Positions 38,294 to 49,957 of a DNA stretch of 64,000 bases are shown here, piece by piece. Position numbers and translations under genes: made by a program. The stretch comes from Pelargonium tetragonum (Eukaryota > Streptophyta > Magnoliopsida > Geraniales > Geraniaceae): the NCBI GenBank assembly GCA_036897445.1, contig JAYMTL010000012.1:153335-217334 (forward strand), given 5' to 3'. The first letter of the stretch is position 1. Each line of letters begins with the position of its first letter. The notes under the pieces were generated by a model. The model made no database searches, was not told where the DNA came from, and saw only the letters and a program-made list of their open reading frames with translations.

Positions 38294-38367
38294 ATTAATT
38301 ATACACTAAAAAGTTATCAACCAACAGATATGGCGTATATCCGCTTTTTAGTGTAGATGTAATTAAT
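38294..38367. repeat. Long inverted repeat with 11-bp inner stem
   Basis: ACACTAAAAAG (38303-38313) pairs perfectly with CTTTTTAGTGT (38344-38354) around a 30-base loop. Outside it ATTAATTA (38294) pairs with TAATTAAT (38360-38367) after a short unpaired gap. The right arm begins an imperfect direct repeat, GTGTAGATGTAATTAATAA then GTGTAGGTAATTACATTAA (38351-38388). It is the most elaborate stem-loop I found here. Confidence 0.8.
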
Positions 38368-38460
38368 AAGTGTAGGTAATTACATTAAATTAAAGGCTGG
38401 TTAGACTCCAAAAGAGATGCCTGCGGAAAGTTTAAGTAAACCCCTAAGGATCGAGCATAG

Positions 38461-39130
38461 GTCAACTAAAAAGACGAATCACATAAGGTAAATAAGGTAA
38501 TCCATGGATACTGATTGTTTTGCCTGCCTAGTATTCTATTAGGTAAATTGAGGGTAAGGTTTTATATGATCAACCAAATTTAGTAAAAACAAGGTAAAAC
38601 CTCTTGATTTAAATCTGTCTAAGTAGCAGAAAAAGTTCCCTATCAAAGGTGTAGTACTCAACAAGTATGTAAGCCCTGTACATTAATTAGGATAGGAGCT
38701 TTCATAAGTACATACCAGTACGAGCTTGTTTTTCTACTGCATCCGGGAAGTTTCTCTTTTTGTTGTTATAGTCCGTGCTAATTCAGATAAGCTCCTTTTT
38801 CTAAGACCTCTTTTACATTTTTATTTCTAAGGTATATGAATAAATAGAAAAAGAATTGGTAGACTTATATGGAATTTCACTCTGAATTGCTACCTTTTAT
38901 ATTTAGTGCTTGTAGAACGGGATAGTAGTATGTGATAGTTCTAAGTTTCAATATGTAGATTCAGAATATAATAATCTGGTTTTCTTCAAGCTAGTGTACC
39001 CCTTAACACCATACAGGTTGGCTTCCATTTCTATTCTTTTTGAGATATTCAATCACAAAAGTAAATGAATTCAGATTTACAAAACCCATTACATCTTATA
39101 CAAATATAAGTATTTGACTAATTGAAAACT
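38461..39130. other. Island-poor AT-rich stretch
   Basis: No gene is seen. Unlike its neighbours it has almost no GGGG-n-CCCC islands. A 9-bp tandem duplication lies at 38483. The composition is not strongly skewed, so it differs from the skewed blocks as well. Confidence 0.4.
38483..38500. repeat. 9-bp tandem duplication (ATAAGGTAA x2)
   Basis: Two exact adjacent copies of ATAAGGTAA. Confidence 0.8.
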
Positions 39131-41400
39131 AGAAGCCGTAAAAACAGATAAAACGAGCGCTTTGATGCCTCAATGGTTTATTTTAGTGGGATCTTTTCCT
39201 TAGGGTTAGTAGGGGGCAGAGCTTTAAAGTAGACCGGGCAATATACAAATGAGTCAAAAGGATCCCGTGGAGTAGATCCAATTACTCTGCTATACGCATA
39301 GCTAAAGTTATATATCGGTAATAAAAGTCTTAACTAAAACTCCAGGAAGTTCTTATACTCGCAGTCAGTGAATCGATAAATTAAGTAGCACTGGGTCAGA
39401 TATAGACTTCGTGCTAATATAAAAAAAGGAGATCTAAGTTGAACGTAAAGCACTTCTTTTTACTACGAATTATATCTTTCCTAATATTCAAGTTATGCTT
39501 TTACTTTTCCTCATCCAAGTTAACCGCGGGAGAAGTGGTAACTTTCTAATTTTATATTACTTCAATCTCTATTAGTATAAATTCCCGGTGGTCTAAAGCT
39601 GCCCTGGTTGTCCAAAAATTCGAGGTTGGTAGCTAATGAGACTGGAATAAGTACCTTTTTAGATCGAAATGCTTATTAGTTATTGACTTCTCGTTAGTAG
39701 ATACAACGCGAGAATTTCTAGTTAGAACAATTAAGTAGAAATTCTTTTTAAATTTAAAGAGGAAAGGGAGTCAAATTCTGTTGGGATCTTCCTACCGGAG
39801 GGCCCTGTCAAAATAACAAAAAATAAAGGGGTTTCTGAGCCTTTTCAGATTAAGCGATGTATAAGAGAAGGCCGGGTTCCTTTGTCTCGATAGGTTCCAT
39901 TATCACAAAAGCTAGCAAAAACCCCTTTATCTCTATAAAAAGATCCCTACTGGAGTAACAATTAAATAATCCGAAATTACCCCAGAGAAGCAGCTGTAGC
40001 GGGAGTTACTGAGTAATTAAAACCCTTGGAATGCCACTTATACAATATAAGCCAGGCAACCCGGATAAAAGTAAATCTTAGAAAGGAAAAGAAGCAACAT
40101 GAATAGAAAAGTGCCGTATTCACGATCACGAAAAAAGCATTCAAAATCTGTTTTGCAAAAATCACGAATTTTTATGCAACTTTTGGGGTGAAATTTGAAG
40201 TATTCTTGTGCCATATGAAATTCAGAGCTTTTCCTTCTCTTAGGTGGTAGGTGGACCTTTTTAATGAATTAGCATCCGATGGGCGGGGGTCTCTCTCACA
40301 GAGTTTTTCAATTAGAATGTTTTTGTCAAGCAACCCCCTTCTGTTTGGGTAGAAGAATTTTTTTGACTTTCTTGTTTATTAAGAAAAGCAGTTAAGCGGC
40401 AGATTCGGAAGGCTTTTGGGTTTATTACAGACACTTGTATATAGGCGCATTCAAGTCCTCGAGAGTGAAAATGAGTATTTATATAAAGTAAGCTAATGAG
40501 ACCGAATCTTTCGTAGCTTGGGTTAAGATATAACAAAACTTAACTGCTGTAAATTTGATTTTGAATTCTCTTCTATGTTAAGAAAAACCTCGCGATCTAA
40601 CGAGGAGCCCTCTATTTCTTTTCAATATTTTTAGTTCCTATCTTGGCCAAGCTCCACGGAAATGTATCGATTAAACTTTAATTTAAACCCTTCCTTTAGC
40701 TTGTGTTCTAGCGAATCAATTACTGAGTAATAACATTAAGTATTAAAATATGTATGAGAAACGGAAACCCGGGCAGAAAAACCCTATTAGACAAAGCTAC
40801 TTAGTTTTATTTTACCGATATTCCACTATAGCGGGCTCTTACTTTGACTTTATTTATCCTTAAATAAGGTTCTTACTTATAAGAGTTTAGTACGCAATCT
40901 TGGCTATCTTATGTCTTAGTAGTTTTCAAATGATATAGAAGTAACCTTTAAATGTTTTACAAGATCAAGATAATAAAAGGGAAATTTAGAGCGCTCTTTC
41001 TTTTTAGTAAAAAGAGATTTTTGCTGGGACTTTAACAGGTGTTTAAAAGTTTTAAAAAGGGACATAGGAGATTTCTTCTCGATTCCGTGACATTTTAAGG
41101 TAAATAAAGGGAAGTTCCACTAGATTACAATCTGGGGCAAGTCATCAAAAAAGGAAAAACTTAAGAGGACAGATAAGTTAAGGAATTCCTTATAGGTGCG
41201 TTTTCTTATTCTTATTTTTCTTGTTGTACAAGATAAAAGTTTTGTGATAAATCGGATTTGAGGTGTGTAGTATAGAATAGATAAACTCTTACCTTTGATC
41301 AAGTTTTCAAGTATTGCACTTACTTTATAGGTAAACCCTAGGCATTATAGGAATTTAAAGTAGAAAAGATTAAGGTAGAGTCCCTAAGTTTTTTTCCTTA

Positions 41401-41420
41401 TAGATATAGATAGATATAGA
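41401..41420. repeat. 10-bp tandem duplication (TAGATATAGA x2)
   Basis: Two exact adjacent copies of TAGATATAGA, followed twelve bases later by a G/C island at 41432. Confidence 0.8.
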
Positions 41421-41859
41421 GTATTTAAGAAAGGGGATCCCTGTTAGGCTGTTAAACTTTCTTTGTCAAGGGAAAAGACCTTTAGTTAGAAAAAAGTAAT
41501 ATAGAGTTTCGTACACCTTGAAATATGCTATGCTTTATTCCCCTTTGATATAAGAAGAAAATTCGAGAGCCTAGAAATGCATCTTACTTTATGCCGTCTC
41601 TCCTATAGGAGCTTACCAATCCTGTACGAGAAAGGCCCCTTTTAAAAACGTATACAAAATTTTGCGCCACTCTCGCTTAAGCTGACCTCTTTATGAGTTA
41701 TTGCTTTTTTTATGCTTTTTCTTCAAAGTGTATAAAATCTTCAGTTTAGCTAGAGTGTATATAATAGAAAGAGCTTTTACCAACCTAGACTTTATCTAAA
41801 AATCTCATATAGAAATGGGGCACTCCTATATGAAGAATCGGACTCCGCTGTAACGGATA

Positions 41860-41879
41860 TTTTTTCAATTATGACTCAA
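41860..41879. repeat. Dispersed 20-bp repeat, copy 2
   Basis: Identical over 20 bases to 30700-30719; the upstream flanks differ. Confidence 0.85.
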
Positions 41880-42539
41880 TTTAGAAAAGGCTATAATTCA
41901 TGGATATCCCTTGGTTACACTTTATCTAAGTCACTTTTATAGTATGTTGCTTTTCTAATAGGACTACTGAAGAAAGAAAAGGACGGCTACCATTCCCCTT
42001 TGTAAATGGATACTTATCGATTACTCTTCTCACCTTTCTTCTAGTTTAACGCTTGCCTAGTGTACTCCGATTCTAATTTCAGTATAAACTCTCCCGTTGT
42101 AAATTACGCTTCGGATATACTTTAGGTAGATTGTGAATTAAAAAAAAACTTATAGAATCCAGGGGTGTACTTCCTCATATAAACCTAAGTAATACAGAAT
42201 TTTTTTATAACACTTCTTTTATAACCTAGGTTGAGGAGGTCTATTTAAAAAGTGAAATTCGTAGCAGGTTTCCCCGGAATCTCTAGTAAATGCATTGCTG
42301 CTATCTTATTAGGAAGAACCCGTAATTATAAATAGAATCAATCCATCACTGAGTGAATTCAAAACCTTTTGTACGGCCATTTTCGTGCGTTTTTGACTAT
42401 AGTGCTATCCGCCTAGGTGTCCTCCTCTTCCTAGTATTTCCCTTGTTACAAAAGAATAACTATGACTTACTCTAGTCCTAAAAGAATTCTATACATTTTA
42501 GGGGTTTCCCTCTATCTATAAATACAAAGATCTTCCTAT

Positions 42540-42555
42540 TCTGTAGGTCTGTAGG
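42540..42555. repeat. 8-bp tandem duplication (TCTGTAGG x2)
   Basis: Two exact adjacent copies of TCTGTAGG. Confidence 0.75.
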
Positions 42556-43872
42556 AATGTTATAAAAATTATATAGTATAACTAAAAAGGGGGAGTAGTT
42601 ATAATGAGTCCTCTTTTAATAATGAGAACTCCTAGGCTTGTAGAATAGAAGTTAAGAGATATCATAGAGAAAGTTTTAATGCGGATAGCTTACCCGAGCA
42701 GATTTCGAAACCTACCCAAACTGACAATTACTGCAACCTGATTTTAGAAAAGGTATATTATTTCATAGGACCCCTTATATTTATTATACTCGAGAGTGCG
42801 TTCGGTCTTTATTGCTATGGAAAACCCCTGTTAAAAACCCTTATTGATATTGATCCACAACTTTTGAATTTAGGATATCATAACACTCTTATAGGAGCAG
42901 CTTCTTATCTTGAGGAATAACTATGTTCAGCAGCTTGTTCTTTCTTTTAGATAAAATTTTAGAGGGTAGAATTCAAAATTTCTAGTAATAGAGCACAATA
43001 GGTACCTAGAAAAGAAAAGCTTTGATTAAGAGGAACCCATTTTATAAAGTTGGGGCGATTTCCATTTGGAGCCCCTAAGTTTGGCGTTGAAATAAGGTGT
43101 CCCACTTACCCGGGTTACTTTTACAAAAACCTTTCTAAACTACTACCCCACTTTTTTATGCTAAGGAAATACTGCCCTATATCTATATAAAGACTTCTAC
43201 TTCTTGTTGAAAAGAGAATCGACCGGAGAGTCCCCAATATCTATCTCTAAAATCCTTAGCTTGCACTAAAAAGGGGTCTTTACAGAAAAAGTTAATTAGA
43301 ATTTCGACGAGACTCCTGAATAGAATAAAACCCAAAGCTATGATCACATAATAAAAATATTGCTTTCGAAGCCCTCCTCAATTTACTTACAAAAAACTTA
43401 CGGCCCTTATCAAAAGGCGCCATTACAACAAACTTACTTTAAAGCTCCCGGTTCCAATATGATGTAGATATTCTTAAACTTTATTCTAGAAAGAAGTTTT
43501 TAGAGGCATAATCCTCGGAGTAAGGAAATAGACTACAAAAATAAGGTTACCCGCTTCCAACTAGAGCATCCCCAGCTTATAGGATTCCCTCCAAAGCTCA
43601 GTGCCCTCCATATTTTATAAACGAGAAGTACTATACTTTACTCTTTTACACCCAGTTGTGAATTCCTAGCATTAAATACCGTACCAACAAGGGAGTGCTT
43701 TATAAGGGTAAAAACGTAAGAAAAGCACTTACTTATTAAAAAGTACTCTGCTCTATCGTAAGCAAAAGAAAAAGAAGAATTTTCTCCTGAGTTATACGCT
43801 CCTAAAGCAGTCCCTTAGTTCAATCCCAAGGAATCCGGCTCCTTTGGAGTAAGGGTTATTCAAAATTTGACT

Positions 43873-43881
43873 GGGGACCCC
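43873..43881. repeat. G/C island, GGGG-A-CCCC
   Basis: Perfect inverted repeat with a one-base centre in AT-rich flanks; a member of the dispersed island family. Confidence 0.6.
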
Positions 43882-44875
43882 GAGGTTGGGCTATGAAAGT
43901 TAAAACACAAGTTTTTCTCCTAAATCTAAATAAAAGAAAAATATTCTCCTCCGATAAGATAAATAATAAAAAGGAACTCTTTTACATTAAACCCTAGCAA
44001 GGTCCCGTACTTTCCTCTTAATTAACCTTACGGAGAAACCCACTAAGGATTCAAAAAAGCTACAACTAAGTACTATAACGAAGCTTTTTTCTACCATACG
44101 GATAGAATTTGACCGAATTGATAAACCTTTCACCGCGTTTTAATCCGGGACTCTCTTGAATGAAAAGCCTTTTACAAGAGCTGTTGTGTGCACAAAAAGC
44201 ATAGAAGTTATAATAATGGAAGGTCAAGGATAGCAGTAGCTTTTTTTTAGTGTTTTCCCGGCTGGGAGTTTGGTACTGGAAATTAAGCATTTAGTTATCC
44301 CGTATACTACTATTTTACAGACAGAGTCAAGCTTTATTTGCAAAAAACAAAGTTCTAGTTATGTGTTCAAGGCTTTTGGAGTCAAAAATTTAAGATTTTT
44401 TTCCTCTTGCTTTTAGGCTAGATTTGGAAAACAAAAGGTTTAGGAAGAAAGGGGAACATACGGCTTAAAAATTCCCTATTTGTAGATTAGTCCCCAGATA
44501 ACAAGTAGAACCCTCAAATTTACCTTACTTACTCCCTTTTTTTGGCTTATTGCGGGTTTAATCGCTACAATAGGGTTGGTTGTACGAAAACTTTGGGTTA
44601 TAGCCCCGTGAGGCTTTTAGTTTGGCTTTTGGCACTCTCCTTATTCAATACAAAATGAGTAATCCTAAATTAAAGGGGATCCTGGTTTAGCCTAATCCCA
44701 AACCCCTTGCAGATCTTTTCCTAAATAAGGTGATACCAGTACGTATTATTAGAATCGCGGGCCCACTTTAGTAAAGCATCTCTGTCATGGAAGCTCCGTT
44801 GGTGTTTAGAGTTGATTTTGAAACTTGTATTTTTAGTTTTCTAGAAATTACTCTATTCCCTATAAGGCCTCATCC

Positions 44876-45350
44876 TTTGTTACTGATAAAAACAAATGCA
44901 ATAAGAGCCTTACAACTCCTATACTTAAATATTTAGATTTAGATTACTATACTATTAACTCTATTTCTTTCATCACTAACTAAAAAGAAATAGATAAGGA
45001 GTTATACTAAAACAAGAGTAATAGAACTTAACTTATAGGTATACTTCCTGACTATCCTTAAAAAAACTAATACAGTAGTTACAAGCAAGATAAAGGACAA
45101 CAAGAGTAAGAGTATAGCTACAGAAGCAAATAAGAAGAAGTTAATATATTAGTGTTCTTTTTGTGTAAGTAGGTATACTCAAGAGACTCTCTTCCATTTC
45201 CTTCCCTTCGTTCCACTTCAGTCAGTTAGAATAACTTATTTATTATGTACTTCTAAGGTTCCTTTCCTATCTCTAGTAATAACTCCAAGGAATAAGAGGT
45301 AGGGTGTTATAGTGTATCAAAGTCTTATTATAATTACCTATAATAAACCC
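44876..45350. other. Strand-skewed, A-rich block
   Basis: No gene is seen. Bases 45061-45120 have 32 A against 10 T. G/C islands are absent until about 45380. ATAGCTACA at 45114 is the reverse complement of part of TGTAGCTATT in the T-rich blocks at 11974 and 30091, consistent with an inverted member of the same class. Confidence 0.45.
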
Positions 45351-45799
45351 CATTCGGTAAGAAGTACTTAAATAAAAGGGTTCCCCTCTTTTTGGATAAG
45401 TAAGATAAGGGGCGAGAGGGGCTCTCCCTTAACAACGGGGCTATCTAATATAACTATACTATAAGACTACCAAGTAATAAAACTCCCATAAGACAAAGAC
45501 TCCTGAGATAGTGGGGGAAGGGCTTAACAACCAGTCAAGACTGCCTTAGAAAGCCCTCACAATGAGATAAAGGTCTTTCATACTTAAAAGTTAGGGTATT
45601 AACTCCAGTTCTTCCTTGTAAGGATTTCCTAGTCGATTGGAAAATAATATGATCTGTATTAAGGCCTACCAAGTCTTTTTTCTTATCTTATAATTCTGGT
45701 TACTCCTCTAGAAAAGGAAAAGGTCTCATACCCAAGGGTATTTGCCTATATTTTTCCTTCTGTTATATCTACCCCGTAGTTTTTATCAGTTAAGTTACA

Positions 45800-45811
45800 G
45801 AGGGGCCCCTT
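45800..45811. repeat. G/C island with GGGGCCCC palindrome, copy 2
   Basis: GAGGGGCCCCTT is identical to 33991-34002. Both copies sit in unrelated flanks, so the island looks like the unit that spread. Confidence 0.7.
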
Positions 45812-47611
45812 ATAAGACCCAGTAATACCGCAAGGAATTATCCAAGGATAACTTTAATTTAAAGAGGGTTTCTAAGTTTCGTTATTAAGGTCGTTAAAGA
45901 GCCGAGCAAAACCTGGGTTTCTAACTAAAAGAACTTTATTGGATTTAAGGTTTGCAATAGAGGGCTCATTTCCTTTTTTTCATTCTTTCTCGATCTGAAT
46001 AAAAAGAAAACAAATGCAGTCTAACTTAAGAGATATTAGCTTTTCTAGAATTGGGGCTTTTATAGATACGGAGTCCGCTGTTGTACCTTTCTTAGGAGAT
46101 CCATAAAGCAAGGAAAGATTTTGCTCGGCGGCTTCCGGAAAGGACTGAGGATGAAGTAAAGGTGGCCTAACCTAGTATTTCATTTTAGAATTGAAAAAGG
46201 TAATAAAGAAGTTAAATAAAAATACAAGGAGGAAGTACTCCTCTCAAGCTTTTTCTTTAGAAAGTCTTTACTTAAAAAGTGTAAACTATATAGTTTATTC
46301 CTGAATTTTAGATGAAAGTAGCTTTTAAGGAATTCGAGAAAGTTTCCTTTCTGTTGTTAGTTTAATAAAAGTGAGAAAGATTTCTAGTAATTAAAGTTTT
46401 GTTTTTAGTTGTAGCCGACGAGGTGTAAAGTCAAAGAATCACTTTGATAGTAAAGCATAAACATCATGTATAAAAAAAGCTTATACTTAATTTATGTATT
46501 AGAATTGGTGAATTTTCCAGAGGAATAAATAAATAAGGGATAGAGCTAAAACTTTACCGAGGTATACTATATTATAGATTAGTGGACAAGATTAAGTTAA
46601 TTTCAAGGAACTCCTATTGGATTGGTTTTTTACTTTCTATTTCTGACAAAAAAAATTCTAAAAGGAAAGGCTCTAGACAGGCATCCGCTAGTCGAAGGAA
46701 AAGGGATCAAAAAAAGACTAAGCGAGTTACTTTATGTTTGACTCTACATCTTGAAGTATTGTAAAGCGAAGAAACTCTTCTTTATCAATCAGAAATTAAG
46801 ACTTTCTTTTGTATTCAGCATAGAGCAATTATAGAGGCTCCTTTTATAACAGAATTTTATAAAAAGTAAGAATTCTATTTTACTCCTTTTAGACCTACCA
46901 CTTGTTTTAATTTGGAAGATTTTACTAAGAATCCTAAAGGGCCACTTACATATAAAATTTAAGACCTACTAAAAACTAAAAAGAATCCATCCCAGACTTT
47001 AAAGTATTCCTTGGCAAACTTGACTAATGTATTACCCAAAATGAATTCTAGCTTAAGGACTTTAGATTTCACTTCAATCAGTATTGTATTTTGATGAACA
47101 AAGGTATAGTTCCTTTTATTTTGAAATTTAGGTAAGAGGTTGACCCGAACACGCGTAAAAAGAATTTCCTGAGTCTACACCACATTATAAGCTATAAAAA
47201 GCAAGGCCTTAATAAATAAGGAATTTTGGGAACTGGAGTACTTGTAATTTCAAAAAGTACATCTCTGTAAAGAGCTGTCCAGAAAAAGCTTCTTTATAAA
47301 GTAAAAGCAGGAAAAATCTTAAGGGGACTCCCTCTTGAGAAATCCCAGTGAACTTGTCTCAGTAAGACTTTAAGAAGTCATTTTTCAAGGGATACGCATT
47401 CCAACCCCCTATTTGCCCGCCTCTTTAATAGACACTTTTGCAATTATATACTGGAGCTAGTTCTAAATTCTACTAGGCAATTTGGAAGGGAGTTTTACAT
47501 CAGTCTAAGAAGCCCCCTGCTTAGGGACTCTACTCTGCCTATCCTAGGATATCCTGTAAATCTTTGTCCCGGTCACTACAAGTTGAGAGGGGCTCTATTT
47601 TGTATATTATT

Positions 47612-47631
47612 TAGTATAAAGTAGTATAAAG
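47612..47631. repeat. 10-bp tandem duplication (TAGTATAAAG x2)
   Basis: Two exact adjacent copies of TAGTATAAAG, running directly into a G-rich island. Confidence 0.85.
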
Positions 47632-49285
47632 GGGGCTAGACTAGGTGCTACTAGGTCAACAAAAAGTAAAATATTAAAAGCTTTCAACTTATAGATCTTA
47701 ATTTTGAAAGGGATTCTATTAAAACAACTAGCTTTACCCACCGGGTATTTAAGGCTATAAAAAATTCCTTTAGTTAAGCCAGCCGAACTCTTATATAATT
47801 TAGGAAAAAGCTCCCTCGCAATTCTCAAAAGAATCCAGTAACCCTTAGGCTTGGGAATTTCTACTTTATTTAGGTATTCTTTAATGTTAAGGTTTCATAC
47901 CTGAATCTTGTTTACAGAAGCCCCATCTAACAAAGTTCAAAGGGTTAAACTTTTAGTATCTAAACTTTAACAGCCCGAAAAAAGTTTTTTCTTTAACTAA
48001 GAAGCAAAAAATTTCCAAGATATGGGTAAAGATATAAAATTATGAGTGTACCTTTATAATACTCTATTACCGGCACTTCTTTGTTAAATTCAAAGACTTT
48101 TGCTTTTTATTTTACAAGAGCTTCCCTACTTAATTAACTTAAAAGGTATTTAAGAATAAACAGCACTCTGCAGGAGCTCTATTGTTAGTGTATTGAAAGA
48201 AAAATATACATTAAAATGAAAAAAGAAATTCTTACTTGAGCCACAGGTTTCTTAAAGTGTTTTAGCCTCAAGTCCTTTCTTTTAGAATTCTGGAATATAG
48301 GGCCAAAGAACCCTCCTTGTTAGAAATTAGCAACGTTCGGTAGAGTAAAAGCAAGTATAAAGTTAGGTTCTCTAGAGTTGGTCAGAAGAATACCCCTTTT
48401 TATTTAGTGCTTAGTCAAGCTTACGCCGCGCTCGTACCTAGCCCCTCCGGGTATTGCTGTATTAATTTATTCTAAAGATTGGGGGTTAGTTATTCTTGTT
48501 GAAATAGTAAGGACCTCGAAGCTCTCCTATGGATAAGATATTAGTAAATCCTTTTAGTTAGGTACTCCTAAACCAGTTTATAGTAATTAGAAATTTTATA
48601 AAAAGCTTGAATCTTAAACAACTAGGAAATGCTCACTGAATTTTATATCGCGAGAACTTGTTTTAACTTTTTGATTTTTGTAGGATCTTCTTTGGTTGTC
48701 GTTGTCAAAGAGTTTCTAATCAGCCTCACACCTTTTAAAGTCAAGAATCATACGGAACTTAGAGTAAATATTAAAACTTGTGCGATGCCTATACGCAGTC
48801 TATGAAAAAAGAACCTAAAGTCAAAGCCAGACTAGCTCTGATTGTATTCCTAAGAGTAAAGCACTATGAAACTAGTGAAAAATAAAGTAATCTTGGGTTT
48901 CTTACTAGGACTCGCTATGTAACGTAACAAAATCTGGGTTTCTAATTGCTAAGTTCCAAGGGATACTTTAGAGCGTTAAACCCAGTAAATCCCTTAATGA
49001 AGTCTACCCTTTCCCAGCTTCTCTGCCCGATTAGTAGGAATTCCTCGACTTTAAGCAAAAGAATAAAGATCTTAGCAGAATGATAATATTAAGCCAAGTT
49101 TGATTTTGAAAGGCTCCTACTTGTAAGAAAATCTTGAGTAACAACAACGCTTTACTTTTTATACTGTCCCTCTAATCTCAACTTCGCTAACTTTAATTGG
49201 AGTTCCTTTGACACCTCTAAAAACTAATAACTAAATATCCGTCAAGAAAATGACCTACCCGGAGACCCCCTAAAAGCAATAAAAT

Positions 49286-49615
49286 TAAGGAAACCCCTAG
49301 CTTGTTGTTACTATTGCTCTTCTTCTTCTTTTAGTAGCTATAACCTCTTCATTGGGATAAGGAGCTTTTGTATTCTTATAACTTAGACCTACTAGTAGAA
49401 GTCAGTGATTTATTCCTTTTGTTCTATTTCTATGGGGTTTATCGCTTAGTGAGGCTCTTTCTTATAGAGATAGGGATTCCCTGTCTTATAATAAACTGTA
49501 CTTATTTTACTCCCTATATCTATTTTTTTTAGTTTATAGTTATTGTATTAATCTTTTTATTGTATAGGTATATAGGAGTTTTATATTGTTAATTCCTTTC
49601 CTTTTTACAAAAATA
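49286..49615. other. Strand-skewed, T-rich block
   Basis: No gene is seen. Bases 49501-49560 have 37 T against 13 A. TGTTGTTACT (49303), TATAGAGA (49463) and GATTCCCTGT (49475) are all present in the block at 29.68 kb; the last two are in the same order but four bases further apart here. This supports common descent of the two blocks. Confidence 0.5.
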
Positions 49616-49941
49616 TAGCTTCAAACGAAGCCCTCGGAATTCTTTAGACTTAGAACTTACAGCTTATATAGTAAAGTTATCTCTTTATTTAATTGGACCC
49701 CGAAACCCTGCAACAACTAAGATCTAAAATTTCAACAGAGGATAGGGTAGTAGTCCGTTTATTACTTGTATTCTAAAAAGAATTATTAGTTTTTTACTAA
49801 ACCGGATATCCTACCAAAAGGCAAGGGGTTTTTTAGAGACTTATGTACTAGGTTTATTTAGGGGATCCTTCTAAACAAAAAACTAACGAGTTCTTGTCCT
49901 TATTTAGCGGTTCTCTTAAACTACAAATAGTATAAGGCTTT

Positions 49942-49957
49942 CCTATAATCCTATAAT
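49942..49957. repeat. 8-bp tandem duplication (CCTATAAT x2)
   Basis: Two exact adjacent copies of CCTATAAT. Confidence 0.8.

Larger units (their letters stand above)
30146..38460. other. AT-rich non-coding spacer with G/C islands
   Basis: No gene is seen; the longest frames are 61-73 codons without recognisable content. Islands are dense and include AGGGGCCCCT (33992), CCCCCTAGGGGG (34863) and AGGGCCCT (38131). Hairpins at 37291, 37680 and 38294, tandem duplications near 37574 and 38351 and a dispersed 20-bp repeat at 30700 are listed separately. Confidence 0.6.
39131..44875. other. AT-rich non-coding spacer with G/C islands
   Basis: No gene is seen; frames of 60-74 codons show no recognisable content. 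Islands include AGGGGATCCCT at 41432 and GGGGACCCC at 43873-43881. The second copy of the 20-bp repeat and two tandem duplications fall here. Confidence 0.6.
45351..49285. other. AT-rich non-coding spacer with G/C islands
   Basis: No gene is seen; the longest frame is 73 codons and unrecognised. Islands resume, including GAGGGGCCCCTT at 45800. AAAATGAAA lies at 48213 and its reverse complement at 46178. Confidence 0.6.
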
